A stretch of 64,000 bases of DNA from Microbacterium sp. APC 3901 (GCF_030407765.1 NZ_JASDCU010000008.1:1-64000), one strand, 5' to 3'. Shown: positions 19,208 to 28,399, counted from the stretch's first letter. Numbers and translations: made by a program. Notes: a model not told the origin generated them from the letters alone.

Positions 19208-19291
19208 GAGGCTCCTTCGTTATCGAAGCAAGGTCAGCGTAGCGGGGAGGAGTTGCGTTTCGGGCCGGTTACGAAATATCAAGCTCCGATA

Positions 19292-19304
19292 AACATCGGA
19301 TGTT
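19292..19304. promoter_or_regulatory. Palindromic operator upstream of the ABC importer
   Basis: The 13-bp palindrome AACATC-G-GATGTT shares the core ACATCGGATGT with the site at the first fucosidase gene (16749-16763). It lies between the divergent ROK repressor and binding-protein genes, about 105 nt upstream of the latter. Confidence 0.6.
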
Positions 19305-19327
19305 CGGCTTGCGAGGGGTTGTGAAGT

Positions 19328-19340
19328 GTGAGAATCTCAC
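19328..19340. promoter_or_regulatory. Second palindrome in a putative promoter spacer
   Basis: GTGAGA-A-TCTCAC is a perfect 13-bp palindrome. It falls in the spacer between a possible -35 TTGTGA (19319-19324) and a weak -10 around 19342. CGAAAT repeats at 19272, 19347 and 19375, and TTCG/CGAA inverted repeats at 19216-19227 and 19366-19378, crowd the same intergenic region, so more than one regulator may bind. Confidence 0.45.
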
Positions 19341-19408
19341 TTCATACGAAATCCTACTAGGTTGCTTCGATCCTCGAAATAACCTGATCCTTCCCGAGGA
19401 GGCATTCA

Positions 19409-20665
19409 ATGAAGAAGTTGCGTGTGGGGGCAGCCATCGCTGTCGCCGGCGTCGCTGTGGCGATGACCGGCTGTGCGAGTGGAGACGCCGGCGGTTCGGC
19501 TGACGGCGACACGATCGTCGTCGACATGTGGGCCGGCAGCGAATCCGACGTCGACGCCTTGGAGGCGCAGGTCGCCTTCGCCCAGGAGCAGAACCCCGAC
19601 ATCAAGATCAAGCTGCAGACGTCGCCCTGGAGCGACTTCTTCACCAAACTCACCACCAACATGGCCAGCGGCAACATGGCCTGCGTCACGGGGATGAGCG
19701 GCGCGCAGCTCGGCGGCTACACCCAGGGCTTCCGAGAACTGAGCGCGGACGACCTCGAGACGGCCGGCATCGACTGGGCGGAGTTCAACCCGAGCGCCGA
19801 CGGCATCCTGAGCTTCGAGGGCAAGGTCTACGGCGTGCCGTTCGATGTCGCCACGATGCTCGTCTACTACAACCAGGACATGCTGTCCTCGGCGGGCGCC
19901 GCGACGCCGGAGATCGGCTGGACGTTCGACGACTTCGACAGGATCGCGGCCGACGCCACGAAGGACGGCAAGTACGGATTCGCGATGGGCATGGGCGGAT
20001 ACCAGTGGATGTCGATGCCGATCGCCTACTCGGCGACGCAGCCGGCGTCCGAGGACGGCACGCTTCACATCGACGAGAAGGCCTTCGTCGATGCGGCCTC
20101 ATGGTATGCGGGGCTGGTCGACGAGAAGAAGGTCGCGGCACCCGTGGCCTCCGCGTCCGACACCGGATGGGGCGAGAACCAGTACTCGGGCGGCAACGCG
20201 GCGATGGCCGTCGACGGCACCTGGAACGCGGTGACCTACTTGAACAACGAATCCGGCTTCGCCGCCGGAATGGCGCCGCTGCCCGCGGGCGTCGACGGCA
20301 ACCCGGGACCGATCCTCGGCTCGGGGTACGGGATCTCCGCGAACTGCGAGAACCCCGAAGCCGCCCTCAAGGTGATGGGCTCGCTCCTCGGTGAGGACGC
20401 GCAGGACTACATCGCCTCGTCCGGTCGCTCGTACCCCGCTCGCATCTCGTCGCAGCCGCTGTACTTCGAGTCCATCGACGAGGCGCACCGCGACCAGGTG
20501 CAGTCGGTGTTCGAGGCCGCGTTCGGCGACACCGTGCCGCTGTACATGACGCAGAACTGGCAGAAGCTCGACAGCTACATCCAGCCCAATCTCGTCAGCG
20601 TCTACAACGGCCAGATGACGATGGAAGAGCTGCTGTCGAACGCTCAGGCGCAGTTCGGCGAGTGA
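19409..20665 (+). CDS. ABC sugar importer, substrate-binding lipoprotein
   Basis: A 418-residue family 1 extracellular solute-binding protein. The signal peptide ends in a lipobox with Cys22 (Ala-Met-Thr-Gly-Cys), so it is tethered outside the membrane and delivers a sugar or oligosaccharide to the permeases. The mature part has the type I pattern (Asp-Met-Trp-Ala-Gly near the start; [16 protein letters not shown]). The start is supported by a GAGGAGG-rich leader. It is first in a six-gene operon. The ligand is probably a fucosylated glycan, judging by the neighbours. Confidence 0.9.
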   Translation: MKKLRVGAAIAVAGVAVAMTGCASGDAGGSADGDTIVVDMWAGSESDVDALEAQVAFAQEQNPDIKIKLQTSPWSDFFTKLTTNMASGNMACVTGMSGAQLGGYTQGFRELSADDLETAGIDWAEFNPSADGILSFEGKVYGVPFDVATMLVYYNQDMLSSAGAATPEIGWTFDDFDRIAADATKDGKYGFAMGMGGYQWMSMPIAYSATQPASEDGTLHIDEKAFVDAASWYAGLVDEKKVAAPVASASDTGWGENQYSGGNAAMAVDGTWNAVTYLNNESGFAAGMAPLPAGVDGNPGPILGSGYGISANCENPEAALKVMGSLLGEDAQDYIASSGRSYPARISSQPLYFESIDEAHRDQVQSVFEAAFGDTVPLYMTQNWQKLDSYIQPNLVSVYNGQMTMEELLSNAQAQFGE

Positions 20666-20709
20666 GCCGACTCCGGTCTCTGCCGCACTAATCAAGGAAA
20701 GAAACTGAG

Positions 20710-21615
20710 ATGACGATCACGACGAGACGTCGAGGATCGCTCGCCAAGGTCGAGGCCCGCCAGGCGCTGGGATTTGCCAGCCCAGCCCTGGTGGGGCTCG
20801 CCCTGTTCACGATCGTGCCCGTGGGGCTCTCGATCGTGATGAGCGTCTTCGACTGGCCGACCTTCGGCGAGCGGACCTTCAACGGTGTGGACAACTACAT
20901 CACGCTGTTCACCAGCAGCCCCGACTTCTGGCCGGCGCTGCGCAACTCCGCGGTCTACACCCTGCTCTACGTGCCGCTGAGCGTCGCTCTCTCGCTCGTG
21001 CTCGCCCTCGGACTCGGTCCGCGCATCCGTGGACGAGGCGCGCTGCGTGTGCTCTTCTTCATCCCTGTCGTGACTCCGATGGTCGCGAACGTGCTGGTCT
21101 GGAAGATGATGCTGCAGCCCCAGGGGCTCTTCAACGGTCTCTCGGAGACCTGGTTCGGCATCCAGCTTCCCAACTTCCTCGCCGACCCGTCGTGGGCCAT
21201 GATCATGGTCGTCGCGATGAGCGTCTGGCAGGGACTCGGATACAACATGCTGATCTTCTCCGCAGCTCTCGAGCAGCTCCCCGAGAGCGTCCTCGAGGCG
21301 GCGAGCATCGATGGCGCGCAGGGCTTCCGCCGTGTCTGGAGCATCATCATCCCCATGATCTCGCCGGCGATCTTCTTCGCGACGATCATGACGATGATCA
21401 CCTCACTCCAGGTGTTCGTCCAGCCCCAGCTGCTCACCGGCGGCGGGCCCGGGAACGCCACCAAGCCGCTCGTCATGTTCATCTGGGAGCAGGGCTTCAC
21501 CTTCGGCGACCTCGGCCTCGCTGCCGCGGCCGCGTGGATCCTGTTCGCGATCATCATCGCGATCACCGGCCTGCAGTTCGCCGCTCAGAAGAAGTGGGTG
21601 CACTATGAGCACTGA
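20710..21615 (+). CDS. ABC sugar importer, permease 1
   Basis: A 301-residue MalF/UgpA-type permease with six predicted helices. The ATPase-contact EAA loop is visible as Glu-Ala-Ala-Ser-Ile-Asp-Gly-Ala-Gln-Gly-Phe-Arg-Arg-Val. AAGGAAAG precedes the ATG. The 3' end overlaps permease 2 by 11 nt. Confidence 0.92.
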   Translation: MTITTRRRGSLAKVEARQALGFASPALVGLALFTIVPVGLSIVMSVFDWPTFGERTFNGVDNYITLFTSSPDFWPALRNSAVYTLLYVPLSVALSLVLALGLGPRIRGRGALRVLFFIPVVTPMVANVLVWKMMLQPQGLFNGLSETWFGIQLPNFLADPSWAMIMVVAMSVWQGLGYNMLIFSAALEQLPESVLEAASIDGAQGFRRVWSIIIPMISPAIFFATIMTMITSLQVFVQPQLLTGGGPGNATKPLVMFIWEQGFTFGDLGLAAAAAWILFAIIIAITGLQFAAQKKWVHYEH

Positions 21616-22516
21616 GACCCTCACCACCTCGACCGCTGCGATGCGCACACCGCGAGAGCTGCGCCGTGCGCGCGGTGCAGCGACGACTCCCGCAGCCCGA
21701 GTCCGTCTCGTCATCGCGCACGTGTGCATCTACATCGCCGCACTGATCTTCGTCTCGCCGATCGTCTACGCGTTCTTCTCGGCGCTGAAGCCGAACACCG
21801 AGATGTTCTCGATGCCGCCCACGCTGATCGGCTCCGAGCTCCGGTGGAGCAACTTCGTCGACGTCTTCGCCTACGGGCCGTTCGTCACGTACATCGCGAA
21901 CTCGTTCTTCGTCGCGATCCTCGGGACCCTCGTGGTGCTGGTCGTCTCGACCACGGCCGGCTACGCGTTCGGCCGACTCCGCTGGAAGGGCAGGGATGCC
22001 GTGTTCATCCTGTTCCTCGCGACCCTGATGGTTCCCGCCGAGGTGCTGGTCATCCCGATGTTCCAGGTGATGCAGTGGTTCGACTGGGTCGACACCTATC
22101 AGGCGCTCGTGCTGCCGTTCGCATTCGGAGCCTTCGGCACGTTCCTGATGCGGCAGTTCTTCCGCGGCATCCCGTACGAGCTCGAAGAGGCCGCCCGTGT
22201 CGACGGCGCGGGGCCCATCCGCTCGTTCCTGCAGATCATCCTGCCGCTGTCGAAGTCGGCCGTCGCGGTGCTCGCGGTCTTCACCTTCCTGACGTTCTGG
22301 AACAGCTACCTGTGGCCGCTGATCGTCACCGTCGACTACGACGCGCACGGCACGCTCCCGGTCGGTCTCGCGAGCTTCGCGGGGCTCACCGGCACTCGGT
22401 GGGATCTGCAGATGGCTGCGGCGATCATCTCCATGATCCCGACGACTCTGCTCGTGATCGTGCTGCAGAAGCACCTGGTCAAAGGCATCGCCATGGCGGG
22501 ACTCGGAGGACGATGA
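21605..22516 (+). CDS. ABC sugar importer, permease 2
   Basis: A 303-residue MalG/UgpE-type permease with six helices and the EAA loop Glu-Glu-Ala-Ala-Arg-Val-Asp-Gly-Ala-Gly-Pro. It overlaps permease 1 at its start and the ROK kinase at its end (ATGA). No ATP-binding subunit is encoded in the cluster, so an ATPase shared between several sugar importers (MsiK/MsmK type) encoded elsewhere is probably used. Confidence 0.92.
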   Translation: MSTETLTTSTAAMRTPRELRRARGAATTPAARVRLVIAHVCIYIAALIFVSPIVYAFFSALKPNTEMFSMPPTLIGSELRWSNFVDVFAYGPFVTYIANSFFVAILGTLVVLVVSTTAGYAFGRLRWKGRDAVFILFLATLMVPAEVLVIPMFQVMQWFDWVDTYQALVLPFAFGAFGTFLMRQFFRGIPYELEEAARVDGAGPIRSFLQIILPLSKSAVAVLAVFTFLTFWNSYLWPLIVTVDYDAHGTLPVGLASFAGLTGTRWDLQMAAAIISMIPTTLLVIVLQKHLVKGIAMAGLGGR

Positions 22517-23493
22517 CGATGATCGGTACGGAGCAGAGCACGACCGCGCCCGCCGCGGGTGCACCCGCGGCGCGGGACGCCATCGTGGGAATAGACATCG
22601 GCGGCACGAAGATCTCCGGGCTGATCGTCGATGACGACGGCACGGTGCTCGCGCGGGGGAGCGTCGCCGCCCCGGCCAGCCTGGGTGGGAACGCGATGGC
22701 GGACGCGGCTGCCGCCCTCGCTCTCGATCTCGTCACGCGCGCATCGGTCCGTCTGATCGCGGTCGGTGTGGGGGCAGCAGGGGTCGTCGATCACTCGACG
22801 GGGACGATCCGCGCAGCATCGGCGACCTTCGTCGACTGGGCCGGCTTCCCGCTGGCGGATGCCCTTGCGGAGCGACTGTCGGTACCCGTGAGCGTGGAGA
22901 ACGACGTCAATGCGTTCCTGCTCGGAGAGGTGGCCGCTGACCGTCGAGCGGACGACGACGTCCTCGGTGTGATGCTGGGTACAGGGGTCGGTGGCGCGGT
23001 GATCATCGACGGGGATCTTCGTCACGGCCCCCACGGGGCAGCGGGCGAGATCGGTCACACTCCCGGATACAGCGACCTCGTCTGCACCTGCGGGCAGGTC
23101 GGACACCTCGAGACTCTCGCCTCCGGTACCTCCATCGCGCGACGGTACGAGGCGCTCGGCGGCGATCCCGTCACGGATGCGCGGGCGGTCGCCGAACGTG
23201 CCAGGGCAGGGGACCCGCGCGCTGTCACCGCTTTCGAGGCCGCCGGACGTGCGGTCGCGCTGGCGTGCGCGAGCGCCGCCACGCTGCTCGATCTGCCGCG
23301 CGCGATCGTGGGCGGGGGAGTGTCGGAGGCCTGGGATCTTCTCGAACCGGCGATCAGCGACGCGCTGCGCACCGACTCACCCGTCTCGGGGCTGCCGCTC
23401 GAGATCGCCCCTGCGAAGCTCGGCGCTGACGCCGTCGCATTCGGAGCGATCGAAGCCGTCCGCCGCACTCTCGTGTCGGTGACGGCACGATGA
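22513..23493 (+). CDS. ROK-family sugar kinase
   Basis: A 326-residue ROK kinase without a DNA-binding domain. The phosphate-binding motif Gly-Ile-Asp-Ile-Gly-Gly-Thr-Lys is at residues 26-33 and the catalytic base is Asp131 in Glu-Asn-Asp-Val-Asn-Ala. The zinc site is His182, Cys191, Cys193 and, instead of the usual third Cys, His198 (Gly-His-Leu-Glu). Known ROK kinases act on glucose, GlcNAc, ManNAc, allose or fructose, not L-fucose, so the sugar left after defucosylation may be the substrate. Start and stop overlap both neighbours by 4 nt. Confidence 0.88.
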   Translation: MTMIGTEQSTTAPAAGAPAARDAIVGIDIGGTKISGLIVDDDGTVLARGSVAAPASLGGNAMADAAAALALDLVTRASVRLIAVGVGAAGVVDHSTGTIRAASATFVDWAGFPLADALAERLSVPVSVENDVNAFLLGEVAADRRADDDVLGVMLGTGVGGAVIIDGDLRHGPHGAAGEIGHTPGYSDLVCTCGQVGHLETLASGTSIARRYEALGGDPVTDARAVAERARAGDPRAVTAFEAAGRAVALACASAATLLDLPRAIVGGGVSEAWDLLEPAISDALRTDSPVSGLPLEIAPAKLGADAVAFGAIEAVRRTLVSVTAR

Positions 23494-25094
23494 GCGCCCA
23501 GTATGAGGAGTTGGATGTGACCGAGCGTCGTGAAGCGAACGAGATCTGGATGGGCCCGCTCCCGCCCCTGGAGGCAGGCGGCCTCGAGCGACCGAGGATC
23601 GGGATCGGCGGGATATCCATCGAGTCGAGCACGTTCTCGCCTCATGTCTCCGGCGACGAAGCGTTCACGGTTCGCACCGGCACCGCGCTGCGCGCCTACT
23701 ATCCGTTCCTCGACGAGGGGCGCGAGCTCGGGGAGGCCGCGGACTGGGTGCCGCTCACCCACGGCCGGTCGCTTCCCGGTGGCGCAGTGGATGCTGACAC
23801 CTACCGGCGCATGAAGACGGCCATCGTCGACGGCATCCGCGCCCACGGGCCGTTCGACGGGTTCTTCTTCGACATCCACGGCGCCATGAGCGTCGTCGGG
23901 CTGGACGACGCCGAGGGGGATCTCGCACTCGCCGTGCGTGAGGCACTCGGGGAGGACGCGCTGGTGTCGACGTCGATGGATCTGCACGGCAACGTCTCGG
24001 CGACCCTGCGCGATGCCGTCGACCTGCTGACCTGCTATCGCATGGCGCCGCATGAGGACTGGCTGAACACCAAGGAGCGAGCCGTATGGAATCTGCTCGC
24101 GCGACTACGCGGGAAGCATGGAACCGATCCGCAGCGCCGTCGCCCGTACGCCGCCTGGGTGCCCGTGCCGGTGCTGCTTCCGGGCGAGAAGACGAGCACC
24201 CGACTGGAACCCGCCAGGGGGATCTACGCCGAGCTGCCGCTGATCGAAGCACTTCCCGGCGTCCTCGACGCCTCGATCTGGATCGGCTATGCCTGGGCGG
24301 ATGAACCGCGCTGCCAGGCTTACGTCGTCGTGACCGGCGACGACGCCGCCGTGATCACGCGAGAGGCCGAGCGTGTCGCCCGGATGTTCTGGGACGCTCG
24401 CGAGGACTTCGTCTTCGTCGCCGAGACCGGTTCGCTCGACGAAGCCCTGGCGAAGGCGCTCGATCCCGACGCGCCGCACCCGTACCTGATCTCGGATTCC
24501 GGCGACAACCCGACGGCGGGTGGGGCCGGTGACGTCACCTGGACCCTCGCGCACCTACTGGCTCGTCCGGAGCTCACCGGGGGAGACCGCACGACCCTGG
24601 TCGCCTCGATCTTCGATCGCGAGGCCGTCGCCGCGGCGGTCGAGGCCGGTGTCGGTGCGAAGATCTCGCTGACTGCGGGCGCCGGAGTCGACGACGGCCC
24701 GCACCCTCCGGTCGAGATCACGGGCACGGTGTTCTCCATCACCGACGGTGATTCGGACGCAGGCACGCAGGTGGTGATCGCCGTGGGCGGTCTGCATGCG
24801 ATCATCACCGAGCGGCGAAAGCCGTTCCATCTCCTCGACGACTTCCGGATGCTCGGACTCGAGCCGAGCACAGCCGACATCGTCGTCGTGAAGATCGGCT
24901 ACCTCGAGCCCGAGCTCTACGACCTCGCGCGAGGATGGACCCTCGCGCTGACCCCCGGTGGCGTCGACCAGGATCTGCTTCGCCTCGGTCATCATCGTCT
25001 GGTGGCGGGGGTCTATCCGTTCGACCTGTCCGGCACGCCGGAACTGACCGCCGTCGTGGTGCGTCGCGGCGGGGGAGAGGAGATCAGCGCATGA
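23490..25094 (+). CDS. M81-family metallohydrolase (MlrC/microcystinase-like)
   Basis: A 534-residue zinc enzyme of the MlrC family, named after the microcystin-degrading MlrC. Typical elements are Glu-Ser-Ser-Thr-Phe-Ser-Pro near residue 45, Phe-Asp-Ile-His-Gly-Ala-Met (His130), Ser-Met-Asp-Leu-His-Gly-Asn (His166), Pro-His-Glu-Asp and a C-terminal Lys-Ile-Gly-Tyr-Leu-Glu-Pro region. No signal peptide is present. It overlaps the kinase (ATGA) and the second fucosidase (ATGATGA), so it is part of the sugar operon. Its true substrate is not known; an amide or peptide bond in a glycoconjugate would fit the context. Confidence 0.85.
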   Translation: MSAQYEELDVTERREANEIWMGPLPPLEAGGLERPRIGIGGISIESSTFSPHVSGDEAFTVRTGTALRAYYPFLDEGRELGEAADWVPLTHGRSLPGGAVDADTYRRMKTAIVDGIRAHGPFDGFFFDIHGAMSVVGLDDAEGDLALAVREALGEDALVSTSMDLHGNVSATLRDAVDLLTCYRMAPHEDWLNTKERAVWNLLARLRGKHGTDPQRRRPYAAWVPVPVLLPGEKTSTRLEPARGIYAELPLIEALPGVLDASIWIGYAWADEPRCQAYVVVTGDDAAVITREAERVARMFWDAREDFVFVAETGSLDEALAKALDPDAPHPYLISDSGDNPTAGGAGDVTWTLAHLLARPELTGGDRTTLVASIFDREAVAAAVEAGVGAKISLTAGAGVDDGPHPPVEITGTVFSITDGDSDAGTQVVIAVGGLHAIITERRKPFHLLDDFRMLGLEPSTADIVVVKIGYLEPELYDLARGWTLALTPGGVDQDLLRLGHHRLVAGVYPFDLSGTPELTAVVVRRGGGEEISA

Positions 25095-26449
25095 TGAACT
25101 TCGAGAAGCGCACGGGCCCCGACCTCGGTGCCGCGGCGCCCGTGTACCCGAGCAACGGCGTACCGGAGTGGTACCGCGATGCGAAGCTCGGTTTCTTCGT
25201 GCACTGGGGCCTGTACTCGGTGCCGGCCTGGGCGATCCAGCACGGCGAAGGGGTGAACATCCCGACCGAGGACGCCTACGCGTGGCATCAGTACGCCGAG
25301 TGGTACGGCAATACCGTGCGGATCGCGGGCAGCCCGACCTGGGAGCGCCATCAGCGCCTGTACGGCCCCGGAGTGTCGTACGAGGACCTGGCGGACCGAT
25401 GGGACGCGTCCGCGTTCGACGCGGATGCCTTCGTCGGCGAGCTCGTCGGCGCGGGCGCCCGATACATCGTTCCGACCACGAAGCATCACGAGGGCTTCTG
25501 CCTCTGGGACACGGCGACCACGGGGTTCAACGCCCGCGCCAGAGGACCGAAGCGCGATCTGATCGCGGAGTTCCATGCAGCGACCCGCAAGGCCGGGGCG
25601 AAATTCGGCGTCTACTACTCGGGTGCGCTCGACTGGCATGTGAGCGACTTCCCGCCGATCGAATCGGATACCGATCTCTTCCGCTATCGCCGGAACGACG
25701 AGCACTTCGCGCGGTACTCGGCACGGCAGCTCGACGAGCTCGTCGAGCGGTTCTCACCCGATCTGCTGTGGAACGACATCGAGTGGCCCGACGGAGGCAA
25801 AGGGGCGGACGAGCACGGCGTCGCCGCGCTGCTCGCGCGATACTTCGACGCCGTGCCGGAGGGGGTCGTCAACGACCGCTGGGGCGTGCCGTATCACGGC
25901 TTCCTCACGAGGGAATACACGGACATCCCCGCGATCATTCCAGAGCCGTGGGAGTCCACTCGCGGTCTCGGATTCTCCTTCGGCTACAACCAGGACGAGG
26001 ACTCCCGTCATTCGATGAGCGGCTCCGCGCTGGTCAGGCTGCTGGTCGACGTCGTGTCGAAGAACGGGAACCTGCTCATCAACGTGGGTCCGACGGCAGA
26101 CGGATCGATCCCCGAGCTGCAGCGTGACGCGATGCGCGAGCTCGGCGGATGGCTTCGCACGAACGGAGACACGATCTACGGAACCCGGCCGTGGACGCGG
26201 ATGGGCGAGATCGCGGGCACCCCTCGGCGGTACACGATGTCGGATGCCGGGGTGCACCTTCACCTGCTCGACCCGTGGACCGGCCGCGCGGAGCTCCCCG
26301 CTGAGTTCGACGGCGTCGAATTGCGCTGGGTCGATGGATCGGTGGTCGAGACCGAACCGCGGACCTCCGGGGCAGTGGCCGCGATCGTTCCCCCGGCCTT
26401 GCGGTCGCACGCTGTCGCCGTACTCACCGCGCACGGGGTCCGAGGGTGA
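25091..26449 (+). CDS. Alpha-L-fucosidase, GH29 (second copy, different subtype)
   Basis: A 452-residue GH29 protein of the classical type: Trp-Tyr-Arg-Asp-Ala-Lys-Leu-Gly-Phe-Phe-Val-His-Trp-Gly (27-40), Thr-Thr-Lys-His-His-Glu-Gly-Phe (129-136) and the nucleophile region Leu-Leu-Trp-Asn-Asp-Ile-Glu-Trp-Pro (Asp229). A C-terminal beta domain is present. No export signal is seen. It is the last gene of the importer operon, overlapping the M81 gene, and is followed by a strong terminator. It differs in length and motifs from the fucosidase at 16780, so it is not a recent duplicate. Confidence 0.9.
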   Translation: MMNFEKRTGPDLGAAAPVYPSNGVPEWYRDAKLGFFVHWGLYSVPAWAIQHGEGVNIPTEDAYAWHQYAEWYGNTVRIAGSPTWERHQRLYGPGVSYEDLADRWDASAFDADAFVGELVGAGARYIVPTTKHHEGFCLWDTATTGFNARARGPKRDLIAEFHAATRKAGAKFGVYYSGALDWHVSDFPPIESDTDLFRYRRNDEHFARYSARQLDELVERFSPDLLWNDIEWPDGGKGADEHGVAALLARYFDAVPEGVVNDRWGVPYHGFLTREYTDIPAIIPEPWESTRGLGFSFGYNQDEDSRHSMSGSALVRLLVDVVSKNGNLLINVGPTADGSIPELQRDAMRELGGWLRTNGDTIYGTRPWTRMGEIAGTPRRYTMSDAGVHLHLLDPWTGRAELPAEFDGVELRWVDGSVVETEPRTSGAVAAIVPPALRSHAVAVLTAHGVRG

Positions 26450-26465
26450 TATCTCCCGCCACACA

Positions 26466-26503
26466 GAGAGAGGGCCCGGTGCGACAGCACCGGGCCCTCT
26501 CTC
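26466..26503 (+). terminator. Strong terminator of the sugar operon
   Basis: A perfect 17-bp stem (26466-26482 with 26487-26503) around a GACA tetraloop. It is symmetric enough to serve also the convergent minus-strand gene that ends at 26517. Confidence 0.88.
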
Positions 26504-26516
26504 GTTCACCTGTGGA

Positions 26517-27449
26517 TCACTCAGCCGGTGCGTCTTCGACCTCGATCGGCGCGTCCGCCGGGTCGGCCCACACCGGCGCCGGCAGGAGAGTGTCGACTGC
26601 TCCGCCCTGGATGTCGCGCAGCGCAGCCTCGATCGCGTCAGCGTTCTCCGGCACGGCGAGCCCGCAGGCGCGAAGCTCGGAAGCGAACTTGAGCGTGAGA
26701 CGCGATTTGCCCGCTTCGACGGCCTGCGCCGTGGTACCGGTACGCTTCTCGCTGCCCGTCTGGATGTCAGACACCTCATCGCACACGTGATAGACGGCGC
26801 CGCCGTCGACCCACACGACCTCGTCTTTTCCGAGGAGCTGGATCACCGCCGACTGATCCGCCGTGTACTGCTCGACGGACGGCGGGTCGAAGTCGACTCC
26901 GATCAGCGTGGCGAGCAGGGCGAGCACGATACCGACGATGCCAGCCGTCGCCTTCTGCCCCTTGTCCATGTCCTTGTTCAGGAAGATCAGGATGATCAAC
27001 GGCAGGAACGCGACGATCGCGATGATGGCTCCGAGCTGGTTCTGCACGAAGAACCGCAGCGTCTCCGACCTGCGCGCAGGATCCAGCCGATTCGCCTTCT
27101 TCCAGAGGACGGAGCCGGTGATCGCGAGCGCGGCGATCACGACGAGCAGCACGAGGAGCGTGATGAATGCCCACTGCGGGAACTGGGCGGTGACTCCCTG
27201 CTCCTCGAGGAGGCCGGTATCCGGATCGCGCACGAGGGTGCCGTCCTCGCCGACGTATTCGCGCTGCCGGAGCAACCAGAAGATCGCGACGGCTTCGGAT
27301 GCGATGGCGATCGCCCAGAGCGCGGCCGCGATCCAGCGGAACATGGTGGCCCTGGACTTGGCGACGGCAGTCGGCTTCCACCCTGCCGCGGGTTCGTCGA
27401 CGGAGCCGCGCGGCGGGCTCTGGTCGGCACTCTTGTTCTGCTCGGCCAC
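26517..27449 (-). CDS. Membrane protein of unknown function
   Basis: A 310-residue protein. A hydrophilic N-terminus (about 35 residues) is followed by roughly four transmembrane segments (about residues 37-60, 87-110, 130-155 and 160-180) and a ~125-residue soluble C-terminal domain with two cysteines (Tyr-His-Val-Cys-Asp and Arg-Ala-Cys-Gly) that could form a disulfide outside the cell. I do not recognise the family. The GTG at 27449 is supported by GGAAGGA 5-6 nt upstream. It diverges from the next membrane gene. Confidence 0.72.
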   Translation of the reverse strand: MAEQNKSADQSPPRGSVDEPAAGWKPTAVAKSRATMFRWIAAALWAIAIASEAVAIFWLLRQREYVGEDGTLVRDPDTGLLEEQGVTAQFPQWAFITLLVLLVVIAALAITGSVLWKKANRLDPARRSETLRFFVQNQLGAIIAIVAFLPLIILIFLNKDMDKGQKATAGIVGIVLALLATLIGVDFDPPSVEQYTADQSAVIQLLGKDEVVWVDGGAVYHVCDEVSDIQTGSEKRTGTTAQAVEAGKSRLTLKFASELRACGLAVPENADAIEAALRDIQGGAVDTLLPAPVWADPADAPIEVEDAPAE

Positions 27450-27524
27450 GATCGTCCTTCCGGAGAGGGCCCCGGTGGCCCAGATGCCCCGAGCATAGTG
27501 GACCGCGTGTCCTACGCTGGGGGC

Positions 27525-28049
27525 ATGACTTCCGATTCCGATGACGCCCTGAGCTGGGACGGTGACGACGGCGTGGCGCCGAAGGCGCCTGTGCCGAAAG
27601 GCTCCGACAGAGAGGCGTCCGAGCCCCGTGGCGACGCCTCGGAGGATGCGGCTCTGCCGGACGGATGGAACGCCGTCGGACGGGGCAGCGAAGCCGTGGG
27701 GCGCGTCGACTCCGAGGGTACGGTCACGATGCCCGATGAGAAGGAAGCGGCGCATCTGAGCACGGCGATGCTCCTGACACTCGGGGTCGTCGGAGGCGTG
27801 TACCTGCTCTACAGCATCGGCTGGGTCGTCGGCGGTCTGCGGCTCAAGCCGCTCGCCAATCTGATCGTCGCCGATGCCATGTACGTGCCCTGGTTCGTGC
27901 TCGCGGCGGCGGCACCCGCGCTGTGGTTCCTCGCGGTGTGGGTCCTCACCCGGGCCAAGGCCGCCTGGATCCGTATCGGGCTGCTCCTGCTCGGAGTGGT
28001 GCTGCTCGTGCCGTGGCCCTTCGTGACGGTGGGGGTGATCGGATCATGA
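27525..28049 (+). CDS. Membrane protein of unknown function
   Basis: A 174-residue protein with an ~80-residue acidic, disordered N-terminus and three predicted helices (about residues 82-102, 115-137 and 145-170). No catalytic motif is seen. The stop overlaps the ATG of the next membrane gene (ATGA), so both are made together, perhaps as partners. Short membrane genes just before serA are common in this group, but no function is established that I know of. Confidence 0.7.
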   Translation: MTSDSDDALSWDGDDGVAPKAPVPKGSDREASEPRGDASEDAALPDGWNAVGRGSEAVGRVDSEGTVTMPDEKEAAHLSTAMLLTLGVVGGVYLLYSIGWVVGGLRLKPLANLIVADAMYVPWFVLAAAAPALWFLAVWVLTRAKAAWIRIGLLLLGVVLLVPWPFVTVGVIGS

Positions 28050-28399
28050 CCGAGCAGCAGGCGGTCTCTCCCGCACCCTCCGGTTCTCCTCGCTGGCTGA
28101 GCGCGGTCGTGCTCGGCCTCGCGGGGCTCTTCTACGCCTATGCGATCTGGAATGCCGTCGCGCACCTCATCTCCATGGCGCAGAACGGGCTCACCGGCAT
28201 CGGCTGGGTGACGCTGCTCTTCGGCGTGGTCTTCCCTGCGATCGTCTTCGTCTTCGCCTACGCGATCGGTCGACGACGTCGTGCGGGCGAGTTGGCGCTG
28301 GTGCTGCTGGCCGGTCTCGGCGTCGTGGCGGTGTTCTGGCTGAGCCTGATCGGCTACAGCATCCTCAACATGTCGGATCTCGTGACGGCCGTGGTCTGA
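28046..28399 (+). CDS. Membrane protein of unknown function
   Basis: A 117-residue protein with three hydrophobic helices (about residues 18-42, 50-75 and 82-108) and a short basic loop Gly-Arg-Arg-Arg-Arg-Ala-Gly. It starts inside the stop of the preceding membrane gene. No recognised family. Confidence 0.7.
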   Translation: MTEQQAVSPAPSGSPRWLSAVVLGLAGLFYAYAIWNAVAHLISMAQNGLTGIGWVTLLFGVVFPAIVFVFAYAIGRRRRAGELALVLLAGLGVVAVFWLSLIGYSILNMSDLVTAVV

